DNA of 35,668 bases. It comes from Burkholderiaceae bacterium. GTDB taxonomy: Bacteria > Pseudomonadota > Gammaproteobacteria > Burkholderiales > Burkholderiaceae. Numbering within the stretch: position 1 is the first letter of the stretch; the number at the start of each line of letters is the position of its first letter. The stretch covers positions 1 to 35,668 of the forward strand of contig CANFOT010000013.1 of the NCBI GenBank assembly GCA_947448625.1, read 5' to 3'. The translations under genes and the position numbers were made by a program. Positions 9,765-17,845 of the stretch are shown here, one piece after another. The notes below the pieces were generated by a model. The model worked only from the letters and a program-made list of their open reading frames with translations. It did no database searches and was not told the DNA's origin.

Positions 9765-10598
9765 ATGAATACACCTAAAGACGCTGCGGAGCTCAACATT
9801 GCATCGATACAAATGGTATCGACTCCAAACCTGAGTGAGAATCTTGAGGTTGCTGCACGCTTAACTAAGTCGGCTGCAGAGTCTGGGGCTCAGATTGCAG
9901 CGCTACCGGAATACTTCTGCTTAATGGGCCTAAAAGATACCGACAAAGTTAAGGCGCGGGAAGTGGCTGGGTCTGGTCCGATTCAAGAGCGCCTGGCCAC
10001 AATTGCACAAGAAAATAATATCTACCTTGTTGCAGGCACCATTCCATTGGAGGCCAAAGAATCAAACAAAGTGCTCAATACCTCTCTGGTATTTGATCCA
10101 CAGGGCAATCAAATTGCTCGCTACGACAAAATTCATTTATTCGGCTTTCAAACCAAAACCGAGCGCTACGAAGAGTCTGAAACCATTGCGGCAGGTAGTC
10201 AGCCTGGTCAATTCACTATTAATATCGACTCAGTTGACTGGCATTTTGGCTTAAGCATTTGCTATGACTTGCGCTTTCCAGAGCTTTACCGCGCGCTTGG
10301 ACAGCTTGATTGCCATATCATTCCGGCAGCGTTTACATACACTACCGGCAAGGTTCACTGGGAAATTCTGCTGCGCGCCCGCGCTATTGAAAACCAATGC
10401 TACGTACTGTCCTCAGCACAAGGTGGCACACACCTTAATCAACGTCGCACTTGGGGCGACAGCATGCTAATTGATCCGTGGGGGGAAGTATTGAGCAACC
10501 TTCCTTCAGGAGAAGGCTTTATTGCGGGCTCACTAAGCAAAGATAAATTAAAAGATGTACGCTCTAAGCTACCCGCACTAAAACACCGCAAGCTTTAA
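9765..10598 (+). CDS. Carbon-nitrogen hydrolase (Nit/omega-amidase-like, possible deaminated-glutathione amidase)
   Basis: Nitrilase-superfamily amidase of 277 residues. The catalytic Glu-Lys-Cys triad is visible as E49 (LPEYF), K122 (YDKIHLF) and C166 (SICYDLRFPELYR). The LRFPELYR context and the length fit the Nit1/Nit2 branch, whose members hydrolyse deaminated glutathione or alpha-keto acid amides (metabolite repair); the substrate here is not determined. The gene lies 6 nt after yhdP and 24 nt before tldD, so it is almost certainly co-transcribed with them. The neighbours do not suggest a shared pathway. The family is certain; the substrate is an inference. Confidence 0.88.
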   Translation: MNTPKDAAELNIASIQMVSTPNLSENLEVAARLTKSAAESGAQIAALPEYFCLMGLKDTDKVKAREVAGSGPIQERLATIAQENNIYLVAGTIPLEAKESNKVLNTSLVFDPQGNQIARYDKIHLFGFQTKTERYEESETIAAGSQPGQFTINIDSVDWHFGLSICYDLRFPELYRALGQLDCHIIPAAFTYTTGKVHWEILLRARAIENQCYVLSSAQGGTHLNQRRTWGDSMLIDPWGEVLSNLPSGEGFIAGSLSKDKLKDVRSKLPALKHRKL

Positions 10599-10622
10599 CA
10601 AAGAAAGTTCAGCACAATCAAG

Positions 10623-12113
10623 ATGAGAGCACCAGAAGCATTATTTCCAGGCGATTGGGCCAAGCCGAAAAAGCAGGCTGATCTTCTCAAGCTAGCCAAA
10701 TCTATTCTGCTAGAGCCAACCGGCCTTTCCGAACAGGACTTGCATCACACCTTTGGCAATATGTTTACGCACCAGCTTGATGATGCCGATCTTTACTTTC
10801 AGCACACCCGTAGCGAAAGCTGGAGTCTTGAAGAAGGTATTGTGAAGTCGGGTAGCTTTAACATCGACCAAGGTGTTGGCGTAAGGGCAATTTATGGTGA
10901 CAAAACTGCATTTGCTTATTCCGATGAAATCAATTTAGAGGCCCTCAATAAAGCAGCAAAATCTACCCGAGTGATTGGCCCTCAAGGCGGTAAACAAGCG
11001 GTCGCAGGAAAGATCTTTACCCCGGTTTCCAATCAGCTTTACTCGGACCTAAATCCTTTAGATTCACTCCTGCCACAAGAAAAGATTGCTTTGCTTGAGG
11101 GTATAGAGCGTCGGGCAAAAGCACGTGATCCGCGAATCATTCAGGTCATGGCCAGTCTAGCGGGCGAGTTTGACGTTGTCTTGGTAGTTCGAGCTGATGG
11201 CTTATTAGCTGCCGACGTGCGTCCGCTAGTGCGGGTATCAGTTCATGTTATTGCCGAGCAAAATGGTCGCCGCGAATCTGGATCATCGGGCGGTGGTGCG
11301 CGCCATGATTATCACTATTTCAGCACTGAACTCATTAATCAATATGTTGATGAGGCTGTTGATGGAGCTCTGATCAATCTGGATTCTCGCCCAGCCCCAG
11401 CCGGCCCAATGACGGTAGTGATGGGGCCAGGATGGCCCGGGGTGCTATTGCATGAAGCTGTAGGTCATGGTCTTGAAGGTGACTTTAATCGCAAAGGCTC
11501 TTCCGCTTTTGCAGGCCGCATCGGGCAACGCGTTGCTGCCAAAGGCGTCACCGTAGTTGATGACGGCACCCTTTCCGGTCGTCGCGGCTCACTCAATATT
11601 GATGACGAAGGCACGCCTACCCAGTGCACCACGCTGATAGAAGATGGCATTTTGAAGGGTTATATTCAAGACAGTCTAAATGCTAGGCTGATGAATATGC
11701 CTCTGACTGGCAATGGTCGGCGAGAGAGTTTTGCCTCCTTACCAATGCCGCGCATGACCAATACCTATATGCTGGCCGGCAAAGATGATCCCCAAGAAAT
11801 CGTGGCCAGCATCAAACGAGGTCTCTATGCAGTGAACTTTGGGGGCGGCCAAGTTGACATTACTAGCGGTAAATTCGTGTTTTCTGCCTCAGAGGCTTAT
11901 TGGGTAGAAAACGGCAAAATTCAATACCCCGTCAAAGGTGCAACCATCATCGGCAGCGGTCCAGAGTCCCTAAAACAGGTCTCCATGATTGGAAATGACC
12001 TGAAATTAGACGGTGGCATCGGGGTTTGCGGCAAAGAAGGTCAGAGCGTCCCAGTGGGTGTTGGGCAGCCAACTTTACGTATCGACAGCCTGACTGTCGG
12101 AGGAACCGCTTAA
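10623..12113 (+). CDS. tldD: Metalloprotease TldD
   Basis: TldD subunit of the TldD/TldE zinc protease. In E. coli it processes the microcin B17 precursor and degrades the CcdA antitoxin and unfolded peptides; it works as a heterodimer with TldE (PmbA), which is not in this window. The 496 residues are slightly longer than E. coli TldD (481). The metal-binding HEAVGH motif (HExxxH) is at residues 277-282, followed by the conserved [14 protein letters not shown] segment and a glycine-rich C-terminal domain. It sits downstream of the nitrilase-family gene. The GGAGGA motif overlapping its last codons (12099-12104) may serve aroG. Confidence 0.95.
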   Translation: MRAPEALFPGDWAKPKKQADLLKLAKSILLEPTGLSEQDLHHTFGNMFTHQLDDADLYFQHTRSESWSLEEGIVKSGSFNIDQGVGVRAIYGDKTAFAYSDEINLEALNKAAKSTRVIGPQGGKQAVAGKIFTPVSNQLYSDLNPLDSLLPQEKIALLEGIERRAKARDPRIIQVMASLAGEFDVVLVVRADGLLAADVRPLVRVSVHVIAEQNGRRESGSSGGGARHDYHYFSTELINQYVDEAVDGALINLDSRPAPAGPMTVVMGPGWPGVLLHEAVGHGLEGDFNRKGSSAFAGRIGQRVAAKGVTVVDDGTLSGRRGSLNIDDEGTPTQCTTLIEDGILKGYIQDSLNARLMNMPLTGNGRRESFASLPMPRMTNTYMLAGKDDPQEIVASIKRGLYAVNFGGGQVDITSGKFVFSASEAYWVENGKIQYPVKGATIIGSGPESLKQVSMIGNDLKLDGGIGVCGKEGQSVPVGVGQPTLRIDSLTVGGTA

Positions 12114-12133
12114 TACGGCTTAAAATAGCCGTA
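12099..12133 (+). promoter_or_regulatory. aroG translation/transcription start region: distant GGAGGA plus hairpin
   Basis: A strong GGAGGA (12099-12104) lies 28 nt before the aroG ATG, too far to act directly. Between them is a perfect inverted repeat: ACGGCT (12115-12120), loop TAAAAT, AGCCGT (12127-12132), extendable to 7 bp by pairing T12114 with A12133. If the hairpin folds, the effective distance from GGAGGA to ATG becomes about 10 nt. Alternatively the loop TAAAAT (12121-12126) is a -10 element ending 6 nt before ATG, giving a leaderless aroG mRNA. An in-frame stop at 12121-12123 rules out a more upstream start. The structure is seen directly; its function is inferred. Confidence 0.5.
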
Positions 12134-13257
12134 TGAGCCAACAAAATACTAATCCCGCAAACTGGTACGCTGCCGTTGATAAAACGTCAGACACGGATGA
12201 TCAACGCATTCACAACATTACTGTTCTGCCACCACCAGAGCATTTAATTCGCTTCTTCCCAATCTCGGGAACACCTACAGAAGCACTGATCAGCAAAACA
12301 CGTAAAAAGATTCGCGACATCATTCATGGAAAAGATGATCGCCTACTCGTCATCATCGGACCTTGTTCGATTCATGATCCCCGCGCAGCTTTAGAGTATT
12401 GCCAACGACTACTCGCAGAGCGCGATCGTTTTGCTGGTGAGCTTGAAATTGTGATGCGCGTCTATTTTGAAAAACCACGAACAACTGTTGGTTGGAAGGG
12501 TTTGATTAATGACCCGTACTTAGATGAGAGCTATCGCATTGAAGAAGGTTTGCGAATTGCCCGTCAAGTACTGATGGAAATTAATCGTCTTGGCATGCCT
12601 GCGGGAAGCGAATTCCTGGACGTCATTTCTCCACAATATATTGCCGACCTGATTTCGTGGGGCGCCATTGGAGCACGTACAACAGAGAGTCAAGTTCATC
12701 GCGAACTCGCCTCAGGTCTTTCTGCGCCGATCGGCTTTAAAAATGGCACCGATGGCAACATCAAGATTGCCACCGACGCAATTCAAGCGGCTAGCCGCCC
12801 ACACCACTTCTTATCAGTACATAAGAATGGTCAAGTTTCGATTGTGGAAACTAAAGGCAATAAAGATTGTCACGTTATTTTGCGTGGCGGAAAAGAGCCA
12901 AATTATGAAGCGCAATATGTTCAAGCAGCCTGCTCTGAGCTAGAGGCAGCAAAGCTTCCAGCCAGCTTGATGATTGACTTGTCACATGCGAATTCCAGCA
13001 AAAAACATGAGCGTCAAATCGTGGTGGCGGAAAATATTGCCGAGCAAATTGAATCTGGATCGCATCAAATTTTTGGCGTGATGATTGAGAGCCATCTTCA
13101 TGATGGTGCACAAAAATTCTCGCCGGGCAAAGATGATCCGAGCAAGCTGGAGTACGGCAAGAGCATTACAGATGCCTGCATTAACTGGGAAGACTCAGTC
13201 AATGTATTGCAACGCTTAGCTTTAGCCGTGAAGAATCGCAGGAAAACAAAGAAATAA
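12133..13257 (+). CDS. aroG: 3-deoxy-7-phosphoheptulonate (DAHP) synthase, class I
   Basis: First enzyme of the shikimate pathway: condenses phosphoenolpyruvate and erythrose 4-phosphate to DAHP. The 374 residues belong to the E. coli AroF/G/H type. Recognisable signatures are IIGPCSIHD, the RTTESQVHRELASGL and FKNGTDG segments, and the metal-binding HANSSKKHERQ stretch near the C-terminus. The N-terminal arm, usual for feedback-regulated members, is present; which aromatic amino acid inhibits it cannot be read from the sequence. It starts 19 nt after the tldD stop behind an unusual hairpin, and ends at a strong terminator. Confidence 0.95.
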   Translation: MSQQNTNPANWYAAVDKTSDTDDQRIHNITVLPPPEHLIRFFPISGTPTEALISKTRKKIRDIIHGKDDRLLVIIGPCSIHDPRAALEYCQRLLAERDRFAGELEIVMRVYFEKPRTTVGWKGLINDPYLDESYRIEEGLRIARQVLMEINRLGMPAGSEFLDVISPQYIADLISWGAIGARTTESQVHRELASGLSAPIGFKNGTDGNIKIATDAIQAASRPHHFLSVHKNGQVSIVETKGNKDCHVILRGGKEPNYEAQYVQAACSELEAAKLPASLMIDLSHANSSKKHERQIVVAENIAEQIESGSHQIFGVMIESHLHDGAQKFSPGKDDPSKLEYGKSITDACINWEDSVNVLQRLALAVKNRRKTKK

Positions 13258-13280
13258 AGAGAGGCTATTTTATTGATTGA

Positions 13281-13313
13281 AAAAGAGACTAATTTACTTA
13301 GTCTCTTTTTTTT
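13281..13313 (+). terminator. Rho-independent terminator of aroG
   Basis: Perfect 12-bp stem, AAAAGAGACTAA (13281-13292) and TTAGTCTCTTTT (13298-13309), with a 5-nt loop and a T run reaching 13313. It lies 24 nt after the aroG stop. The minus strand also carries T-rich sequence after the stem, so it could act in both directions. The stop codon and last codons of the convergent adenosyltransferase gene lie inside it. Confidence 0.9.
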
Positions 13314-13863
13314 CATGCTTCCATAAAACATCTTGGCCACCCGCAGCACGGTTGAGTACGCGCGCTAATACAAATAAAAGGTCAGACAAGCGATTGACGT
13401 ACTGACGAGGAGCATCGTATAGCGGCTCTTCCCAACCCAAACGCACAATTGATCTCTCGGCACGCCGACAAACAGTGCGACAAACATGTGCCTGAGCAGC
13501 GGCGCGAGTGCCGCCAGGAAGAATAAATTCGGTTAATGGGGGCAAAGTGGCATTGTATTTTTCTAGCCAAACATCTAACTGAGCCACGTGCTCTGGCTTG
13601 AGTAAGGTGTAATTCGGGATACAAAGCTCCCCTCCCAAATCAAACAAATCATGCTGCACCTGCAAAAATAAGGCCTTGAGCTCTTTAGCAATACCTTCGG
13701 GGATCGATTCGGACATCAAAACACCGATTTCCGAGTTCAATTCATCCACATCACCCATAGCGCAAATGCGCAAGTGATCCTTCTCTACTCGGCTACCATC
13801 ACCAAGCCCGGTCATGCCCGCATCGCCAGTTCTAGTGGCTATTTTTGAAAGTCGATTTCCCAT
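13294..13863 (-). CDS. Cob(I)alamin adenosyltransferase, PduO type
   Basis: Transfers adenosyl from ATP to cob(I)alamin to form adenosylcobalamin, the cofactor of methylmalonyl-CoA mutase and class II ribonucleotide reductase. The 189 residues from the chosen ATG are a typical length. Family motifs: TRTGDAGMT at 10-18 (ATP binding), GDVDELNS at 37-44, CRRAER at 132-137 and YVNRLSDLLFVLAR at 155-168. The frame is open upstream to 13950, but that adds 29 non-conserved residues lying inside glcD; ATG 13863 gives the family N-terminus and has a perfect TATAAT just upstream. No other cobalamin gene is nearby, so it is a lone salvage enzyme in this window. Its 3' end overlaps the aroG terminator. 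Confidence 0.93.
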   Translation of the reverse strand: MGNRLSKIATRTGDAGMTGLGDGSRVEKDHLRICAMGDVDELNSEIGVLMSESIPEGIAKELKALFLQVQHDLFDLGGELCIPNYTLLKPEHVAQLDVWLEKYNATLPPLTEFILPGGTRAAAQAHVCRTVCRRAERSIVRLGWEEPLYDAPRQYVNRLSDLLFVLARVLNRAAGGQDVLWKHEKKETK

Positions 13864-13870
13864 GAAACTA

Positions 13871-13876
13871 ATTATA
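13871..13876 (-). promoter_or_regulatory. Perfect -10 hexamer of the adenosyltransferase gene
   Basis: TATAAT on the minus strand, ending 7 nt before the ATG at 13863; no Shine-Dalgarno is present between them. No good -35 is seen at 16-18 nt. The position predicts a transcript starting at or next to the start codon. Confidence 0.45.
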
Positions 13877-13886
13877 GGTAAATGGC

Positions 13887-13892
13887 TAAAAT
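13887..13892 (+). promoter_or_regulatory. Candidate -10 hexamer of glcD
   Basis: TAAAAT (5 of 6 to consensus) ends 7 nt before the ATG at 13900. It supports 13900 rather than 13882 as the glcD start, since 13882 lies upstream of the hexamer. No clear -35 and no Shine-Dalgarno. Confidence 0.35.
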
Positions 13893-13899
13893 GATTCTT

Positions 13900-15396
13900 A
13901 TGAATATGGTGACCCCACCCCCTGAGCTCGCGGCCATTGCCGCCCTTCAATCTAAACTGGTATCGGCACTGCGCCCCGTTCTCCCAGAATATGCCTTGCT
14001 ATGGGAGCCTGAGGATACGATTCCCTACGAATGCGATGGCCTGGCAGCCTATCGGCGCATGCCGCTGGCAGTTGCCTTACCAGAAACTGAAGAGCAGGTT
14101 GCTCAGATTTTGAAGATTTGCTTTGAGATGCAAGTACCTATCGTCCCGCGCGGATCTGGAACCGGTTTATCGGGCGGTGCTATGCCAATATCCCAAGGCT
14201 TGGTGCTCTCTCTCGCTAAGCTCAAAAAAATCATCAGCATCGATCCCTTTACTAGAACTGCTGTGGTACAGCCAGGTGTTCGTAATTTAGCCATCTCGGA
14301 AGCGGTTGCCCATCTCGGCCTGTATTACGCCCCAGATCCATCCTCACAGATTGCCTGCTCTATTGGTGGTAATGTAAATGAAAACTCCGGTGGTGTGCAC
14401 TGCCTCAAATATGGCCTCACACTTCACAACGTATTAAAAGTTCGCGGCATTCTGATGAACGGTGAGATCGTCGAATTTGGTAGCCTTGCACCAGACTCTC
14501 CGGGACTCGATTTATTAGCAATCGTGATGGGTAGCGAAGGCATGCTTGCGGTAGTAACTGAAGTCACAGTGAAATTGATTGCCAAGCCAAAATTGGCGCG
14601 CGTCATCATGGCCAGCTTTGACGATATCGAAAAGGGTGCAGATGCAGTCGCCGCCATTATTGCCGCCGGCATCATTCCTGCCGGACTGGAGATGATGGAT
14701 AAAGCAACTACTCGTGCAGTTGAGGAATTTGTTCATGCTGGCTATGATCTCGAAGCTGAAACTATTCTATTGTGCGAGTCCGATGGCACACCCGAAGAAG
14801 TCGCCGAAGAAATTGAGCGCATGACTAAAGTGCTTGAACAAGCAGGTGCTAGTGGTATTCAGATTTCTCAGAATGAAGCGGAGCGCTTGAAGTTTTGGAG
14901 CGGAAGAAAGAATGCATTCCCTGCAGCTGGACGATTAGCGCCTGACTACTACTGCATGGATGGAACCATTCCACGCAGAAATATCGGCACCCTACTCAAG
15001 CGCATCCAGGGAATGGAAAAAAAATATGGACTTGCTTGCTTAAATGTATTTCATGCGGGCGACGGCAATATGCACCCCCTTATTTTATTTAATGGCGCCG
15101 ATCAAGAAGAATGGCATCGCGCTGAAGAATTCGGCACTGAAATCCTAGAGGCCTGTGTTGAGCTCGATGGCACGATCACTGGTGAGCATGGTGTTGGTAT
15201 TGAAAAGATTAATTCCATGTGCGTTCAATTTGGCGAAGCAGAACGAGAATCTTTCTGGGGCGTTAAAGCGGCATTCGACCCGGAAAAACTACTCAACCCT
15301 GACAAGGCTATTCCCACTTTAAATCGCTGTGCAGAGTATGGTCGTATGCGTATTAGCGGCGGCAATTTACCGCATCCCGAGTTGGAGCGCTTCTAA
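13900..15396 (+). CDS. glcD: Glycolate oxidase subunit GlcD (FAD-linked)
   Basis: FAD-binding catalytic subunit of the membrane-associated glycolate dehydrogenase GlcDEF, which oxidises glycolate to glyoxylate and passes electrons to the respiratory chain. From ATG 13900 it has 498 residues (E. coli 499). Visible: the IPYECDGL motif near the start, the PP-loop VPRGSGTGLSGGAMP of the FAD-binding domain, and the C-terminal FAD-oxidase motifs HAGDGNMHPL and ITGEHGVGIEK. In-frame ATGs at 13882 and 13906 are alternatives; 13900 is preferred for length and for the -10 hexamer 7 nt upstream. Its stop overlaps the glcE start by one base (TAATG). D-lactate dehydrogenase paralogues look similar, but the linked glcE and glcF settle the call. 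Confidence 0.93.
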   Translation: MNMVTPPPELAAIAALQSKLVSALRPVLPEYALLWEPEDTIPYECDGLAAYRRMPLAVALPETEEQVAQILKICFEMQVPIVPRGSGTGLSGGAMPISQGLVLSLAKLKKIISIDPFTRTAVVQPGVRNLAISEAVAHLGLYYAPDPSSQIACSIGGNVNENSGGVHCLKYGLTLHNVLKVRGILMNGEIVEFGSLAPDSPGLDLLAIVMGSEGMLAVVTEVTVKLIAKPKLARVIMASFDDIEKGADAVAAIIAAGIIPAGLEMMDKATTRAVEEFVHAGYDLEAETILLCESDGTPEEVAEEIERMTKVLEQAGASGIQISQNEAERLKFWSGRKNAFPAAGRLAPDYYCMDGTIPRRNIGTLLKRIQGMEKKYGLACLNVFHAGDGNMHPLILFNGADQEEWHRAEEFGTEILEACVELDGTITGEHGVGIEKINSMCVQFGEAERESFWGVKAAFDPEKLLNPDKAIPTLNRCAEYGRMRISGGNLPHPELERF

Positions 15397-16544
15397 TGTC
15401 TAAATCCAACAGCATGCAGATTGACTTATTTCGCGAACAGATTTTGGCCGCTGCCAAAAATGAAACACGCTTATCTATTGAAGGTGGCGGGACGAAATCT
15501 TGGTATGGCAATGCTAATTCCTATGCCAAGCTAGATACCCGCCCTTACTCCGGCATCCTGGAGTATCAACCTGAAGAGCTTGTGATTACGGCCTGCACTG
15601 GTACGCCATTAAAAGAGATTGAGGCGGCTCTAGCTGAAAAGAATCAAGTGCTCGCATTCGAGCCACCCCACTTTGGCGAGTCCGCCACTTTTGGTGGAGC
15701 GATTGCTGCAGGTCTTGCAGGGCCCGGCCGAATTAGCGTTGGTAACTTACGCGACTTTGTTTTAGGTGCACGCATCATGGATGGCAAAGGCCAAGACTTA
15801 GCTTTTGGTGGCAAGGTCATGAAGAATGTTGCAGGATATGACGTCTCACGCTTGTTGCCCGGCTCTATGGGAACCTTGTCGCTATTGCTCGAGGCCTCTG
15901 TAAAAGTACTGCCACGAGCTGCGGCTACAACATCCCTTCGCTGCAATATTAGTCAAGTACGTGCATTACAACTCTTAAATGAATGGGCCGGACAACCTCT
16001 GCCACTCTCAGCCAGCTGCTGGATTGGAAACTCAAAAGGCGGTGAAGGTGAGCTCACTATTCGCTTAGCTGGTGCTGCTGCTGCCGTTAAAGCAGCCATT
16101 CCACTTATGGGCGCCGCAGTCAATGCAACAGAATTAGACCCAAGCACTGCGCAAACTTTCTGGAATGACTTACGTGAACAGCATTTGCCTACGTTTACAA
16201 ACATCAAGGGCGACGATACCCTGTACCGCCTTGCGCTTCCAGCCGCCTGCGGACCACTTACCCCTGAATGCGTAAACAGTAAGCTAGTTTTGGAATGGCA
16301 TGGCCAACAGCGTTGGCTTATTGCCCCAGGTGATGACGTAACGTTTGCATCGATCAAAGCCCTTGCCAATGCCAACGGGGGTCATGCCACTCGCTTTAAG
16401 CAGGGAAGCAATGTTGATCCAAGCAAGCAACGCTTTACTCTTCTGAGTGAGCAAGCGCACTCAACTGCTTTAGAGGCAGTACAAAAACGTCTAAGAGCCG
16501 CCTTTGATCCAGCGGGCATATTTGCTACTTCACGTCTTCCTTAA
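15396..16544 (+). CDS. glcE: Glycolate oxidase subunit GlcE (FAD-binding)
   Basis: Second flavin-binding subunit of glycolate dehydrogenase; 382 residues (E. coli 350). It has a short version of the FAD-binding PCMH fold: GGGTKSWYG near the N-terminus, then PHFGESATFGGAIAAGLAGPGR and the KVMKNVAGYDVSRL segment typical of GlcE. The large C-terminal FAD-oxidase cap of GlcD is reduced, as expected. Its ATG shares one base with the glcD stop, implying translational coupling; glcF begins 20 nt after its stop without an obvious ribosome-binding site. Confidence 0.93.
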   Translation: MSKSNSMQIDLFREQILAAAKNETRLSIEGGGTKSWYGNANSYAKLDTRPYSGILEYQPEELVITACTGTPLKEIEAALAEKNQVLAFEPPHFGESATFGGAIAAGLAGPGRISVGNLRDFVLGARIMDGKGQDLAFGGKVMKNVAGYDVSRLLPGSMGTLSLLLEASVKVLPRAAATTSLRCNISQVRALQLLNEWAGQPLPLSASCWIGNSKGGEGELTIRLAGAAAAVKAAIPLMGAAVNATELDPSTAQTFWNDLREQHLPTFTNIKGDDTLYRLALPAACGPLTPECVNSKLVLEWHGQQRWLIAPGDDVTFASIKALANANGGHATRFKQGSNVDPSKQRFTLLSEQAHSTALEAVQKRLRAAFDPAGIFATSRLP

Positions 16545-16564
16545 GCACCTCTTTTAGTATTCCT

Positions 16565-17845
16565 ATGCAAACTCAACTCGCCCCCCAATTCGCCAATACC
16601 CCTGAGGGTATTGAGGCTGCCAGAATTCTTGGTAAATGTGTGCACTGCGGTTTTTGTACTGCAACTTGCCCCACCTACCAAATTTTGGGCGATGAATTAG
16701 ATGGCCCACGCGGCCGCATCTACCTAATCAAACAAATTGCAGAGGGACAAGCCCCCACTGAAAAGACGCGTTTGCATTTAGATCGTTGTCTGACTTGTCG
16801 CAATTGTGAAAGCACTTGCCCTAGTGGTGTGCAGTACGGCAACCTAGTGGATATTGGCCGTAAATGGGCAGAAGAAAATACTCCTGAGCGCCCTCTTGGT
16901 CAGCGCCTCACCCGCTGGGCGCTGAAAGAAGGCTTGACCAGCCCTAGATTATTTAATTCAGCAATCGCTCTGGGTCGCTTAGTGCGCCCACTCATGCCAG
17001 CCGGTATTGCGCGCAAGATCCCACAAGCTAAAAATAAAGCCTTAGCAAGCAATACTGATCCTTACGCCAGACCACAAGCTAGCCACTCTCGCAAAATGCT
17101 ATTGCTTGAAGGTTGCGTTCAACCTGGCATGCTACCGAACATTAACTCAGCTACCGCACGTGTCTTGGATGCCCTCAGAATTCAATTGATAAGCGCGCCT
17201 AATGCCACTTGCTGCGGCGCTTTACGCTACCACCTGAATGATCAAGCTGGAGGCCTAGATAACGCCAAGCAAAATATTGACGCCTGGTGGCCACAAGTTG
17301 AGCAGGGTATAGAGGCCATCGTGATGACCGCCTCCGGTTGCGGCGTGATGGTCAAGGACTATGGACACCTTCTCGCGAATGACTCGCGATATGCTGCCAA
17401 GGCAAAAAAGATCTCCGATCTCACCAAAGATATTTCAGAAATCTTGCCAGTGCTTCAGGAAGAGCTTATTACTTTAGTCGGAGCAGATCCAAAGCCTGGC
17501 GTGGTCTATCACCCACCTTGCACTCTGCAACATGGACAACAAATTCGTGGGAAGGTTGAGGGCCTCCTGACCAGCATTGGTATTGGCGTTCGTCTGTGCG
17601 CAGATAGCCATTTATGCTGCGGCTCAGCAGGAACCTACTCAGTCACCCAACCAGATCTATCAGATCAATTACGCAAGAACAAACTCACCCACCTGAATGC
17701 TGCTTGTGAAGAATCAGGTGCCCAGGTAATTGTTTCAGGCAATATAGGTTGTATCACACACCTTCAGCAAGATGACACTCCAGTCCTTCATTGGATCGAG
17801 ATGGTTGATCAACTGATTAGTCAACGAGATCTAAGCAAACAATGA
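16565..17845 (+). CDS. glcF: Glycolate oxidase iron-sulfur subunit GlcF
   Basis: Electron-transfer subunit of GlcDEF; 426 residues (E. coli 407). Two 4Fe-4S ferredoxin-type clusters are complete: C25, C28, C31, C35 and C75, C78, C81, C85. Two cysteine-rich CCG-type domains follow, with CVQPG...CCGALRYH and PCTLQH...CCGSAGTY. It probably hands electrons to quinone at the membrane. Its stop overlaps the yggS start (ATGA), linking glycolate oxidation to the following housekeeping genes in one transcript. Confidence 0.95.
   Translation: MQTQLAPQFANTPEGIEAARILGKCVHCGFCTATCPTYQILGDELDGPRGRIYLIKQIAEGQAPTEKTRLHLDRCLTCRNCESTCPSGVQYGNLVDIGRKWAEENTPERPLGQRLTRWALKEGLTSPRLFNSAIALGRLVRPLMPAGIARKIPQAKNKALASNTDPYARPQASHSRKMLLLEGCVQPGMLPNINSATARVLDALRIQLISAPNATCCGALRYHLNDQAGGLDNAKQNIDAWWPQVEQGIEAIVMTASGCGVMVKDYGHLLANDSRYAAKAKKISDLTKDISEILPVLQEELITLVGADPKPGVVYHPPCTLQHGQQIRGKVEGLLTSIGIGVRLCADSHLCCGSAGTYSVTQPDLSDQLRKNKLTHLNAACEESGAQVIVSGNIGCITHLQQDDTPVLHWIEMVDQLISQRDLSKQ

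Noticed and set aside
12099..12133. Attenuator or leader peptide controlling aroG
   Set aside because: There is no T run after the hairpin and no short ORF rich in aromatic codons.
13864..13950. Upstream extension of the adenosyltransferase to 13950
   Set aside because: It runs antisense through the start of glcD and lies upstream of a perfect TATAAT; the family N-terminus begins at ATG 13863.
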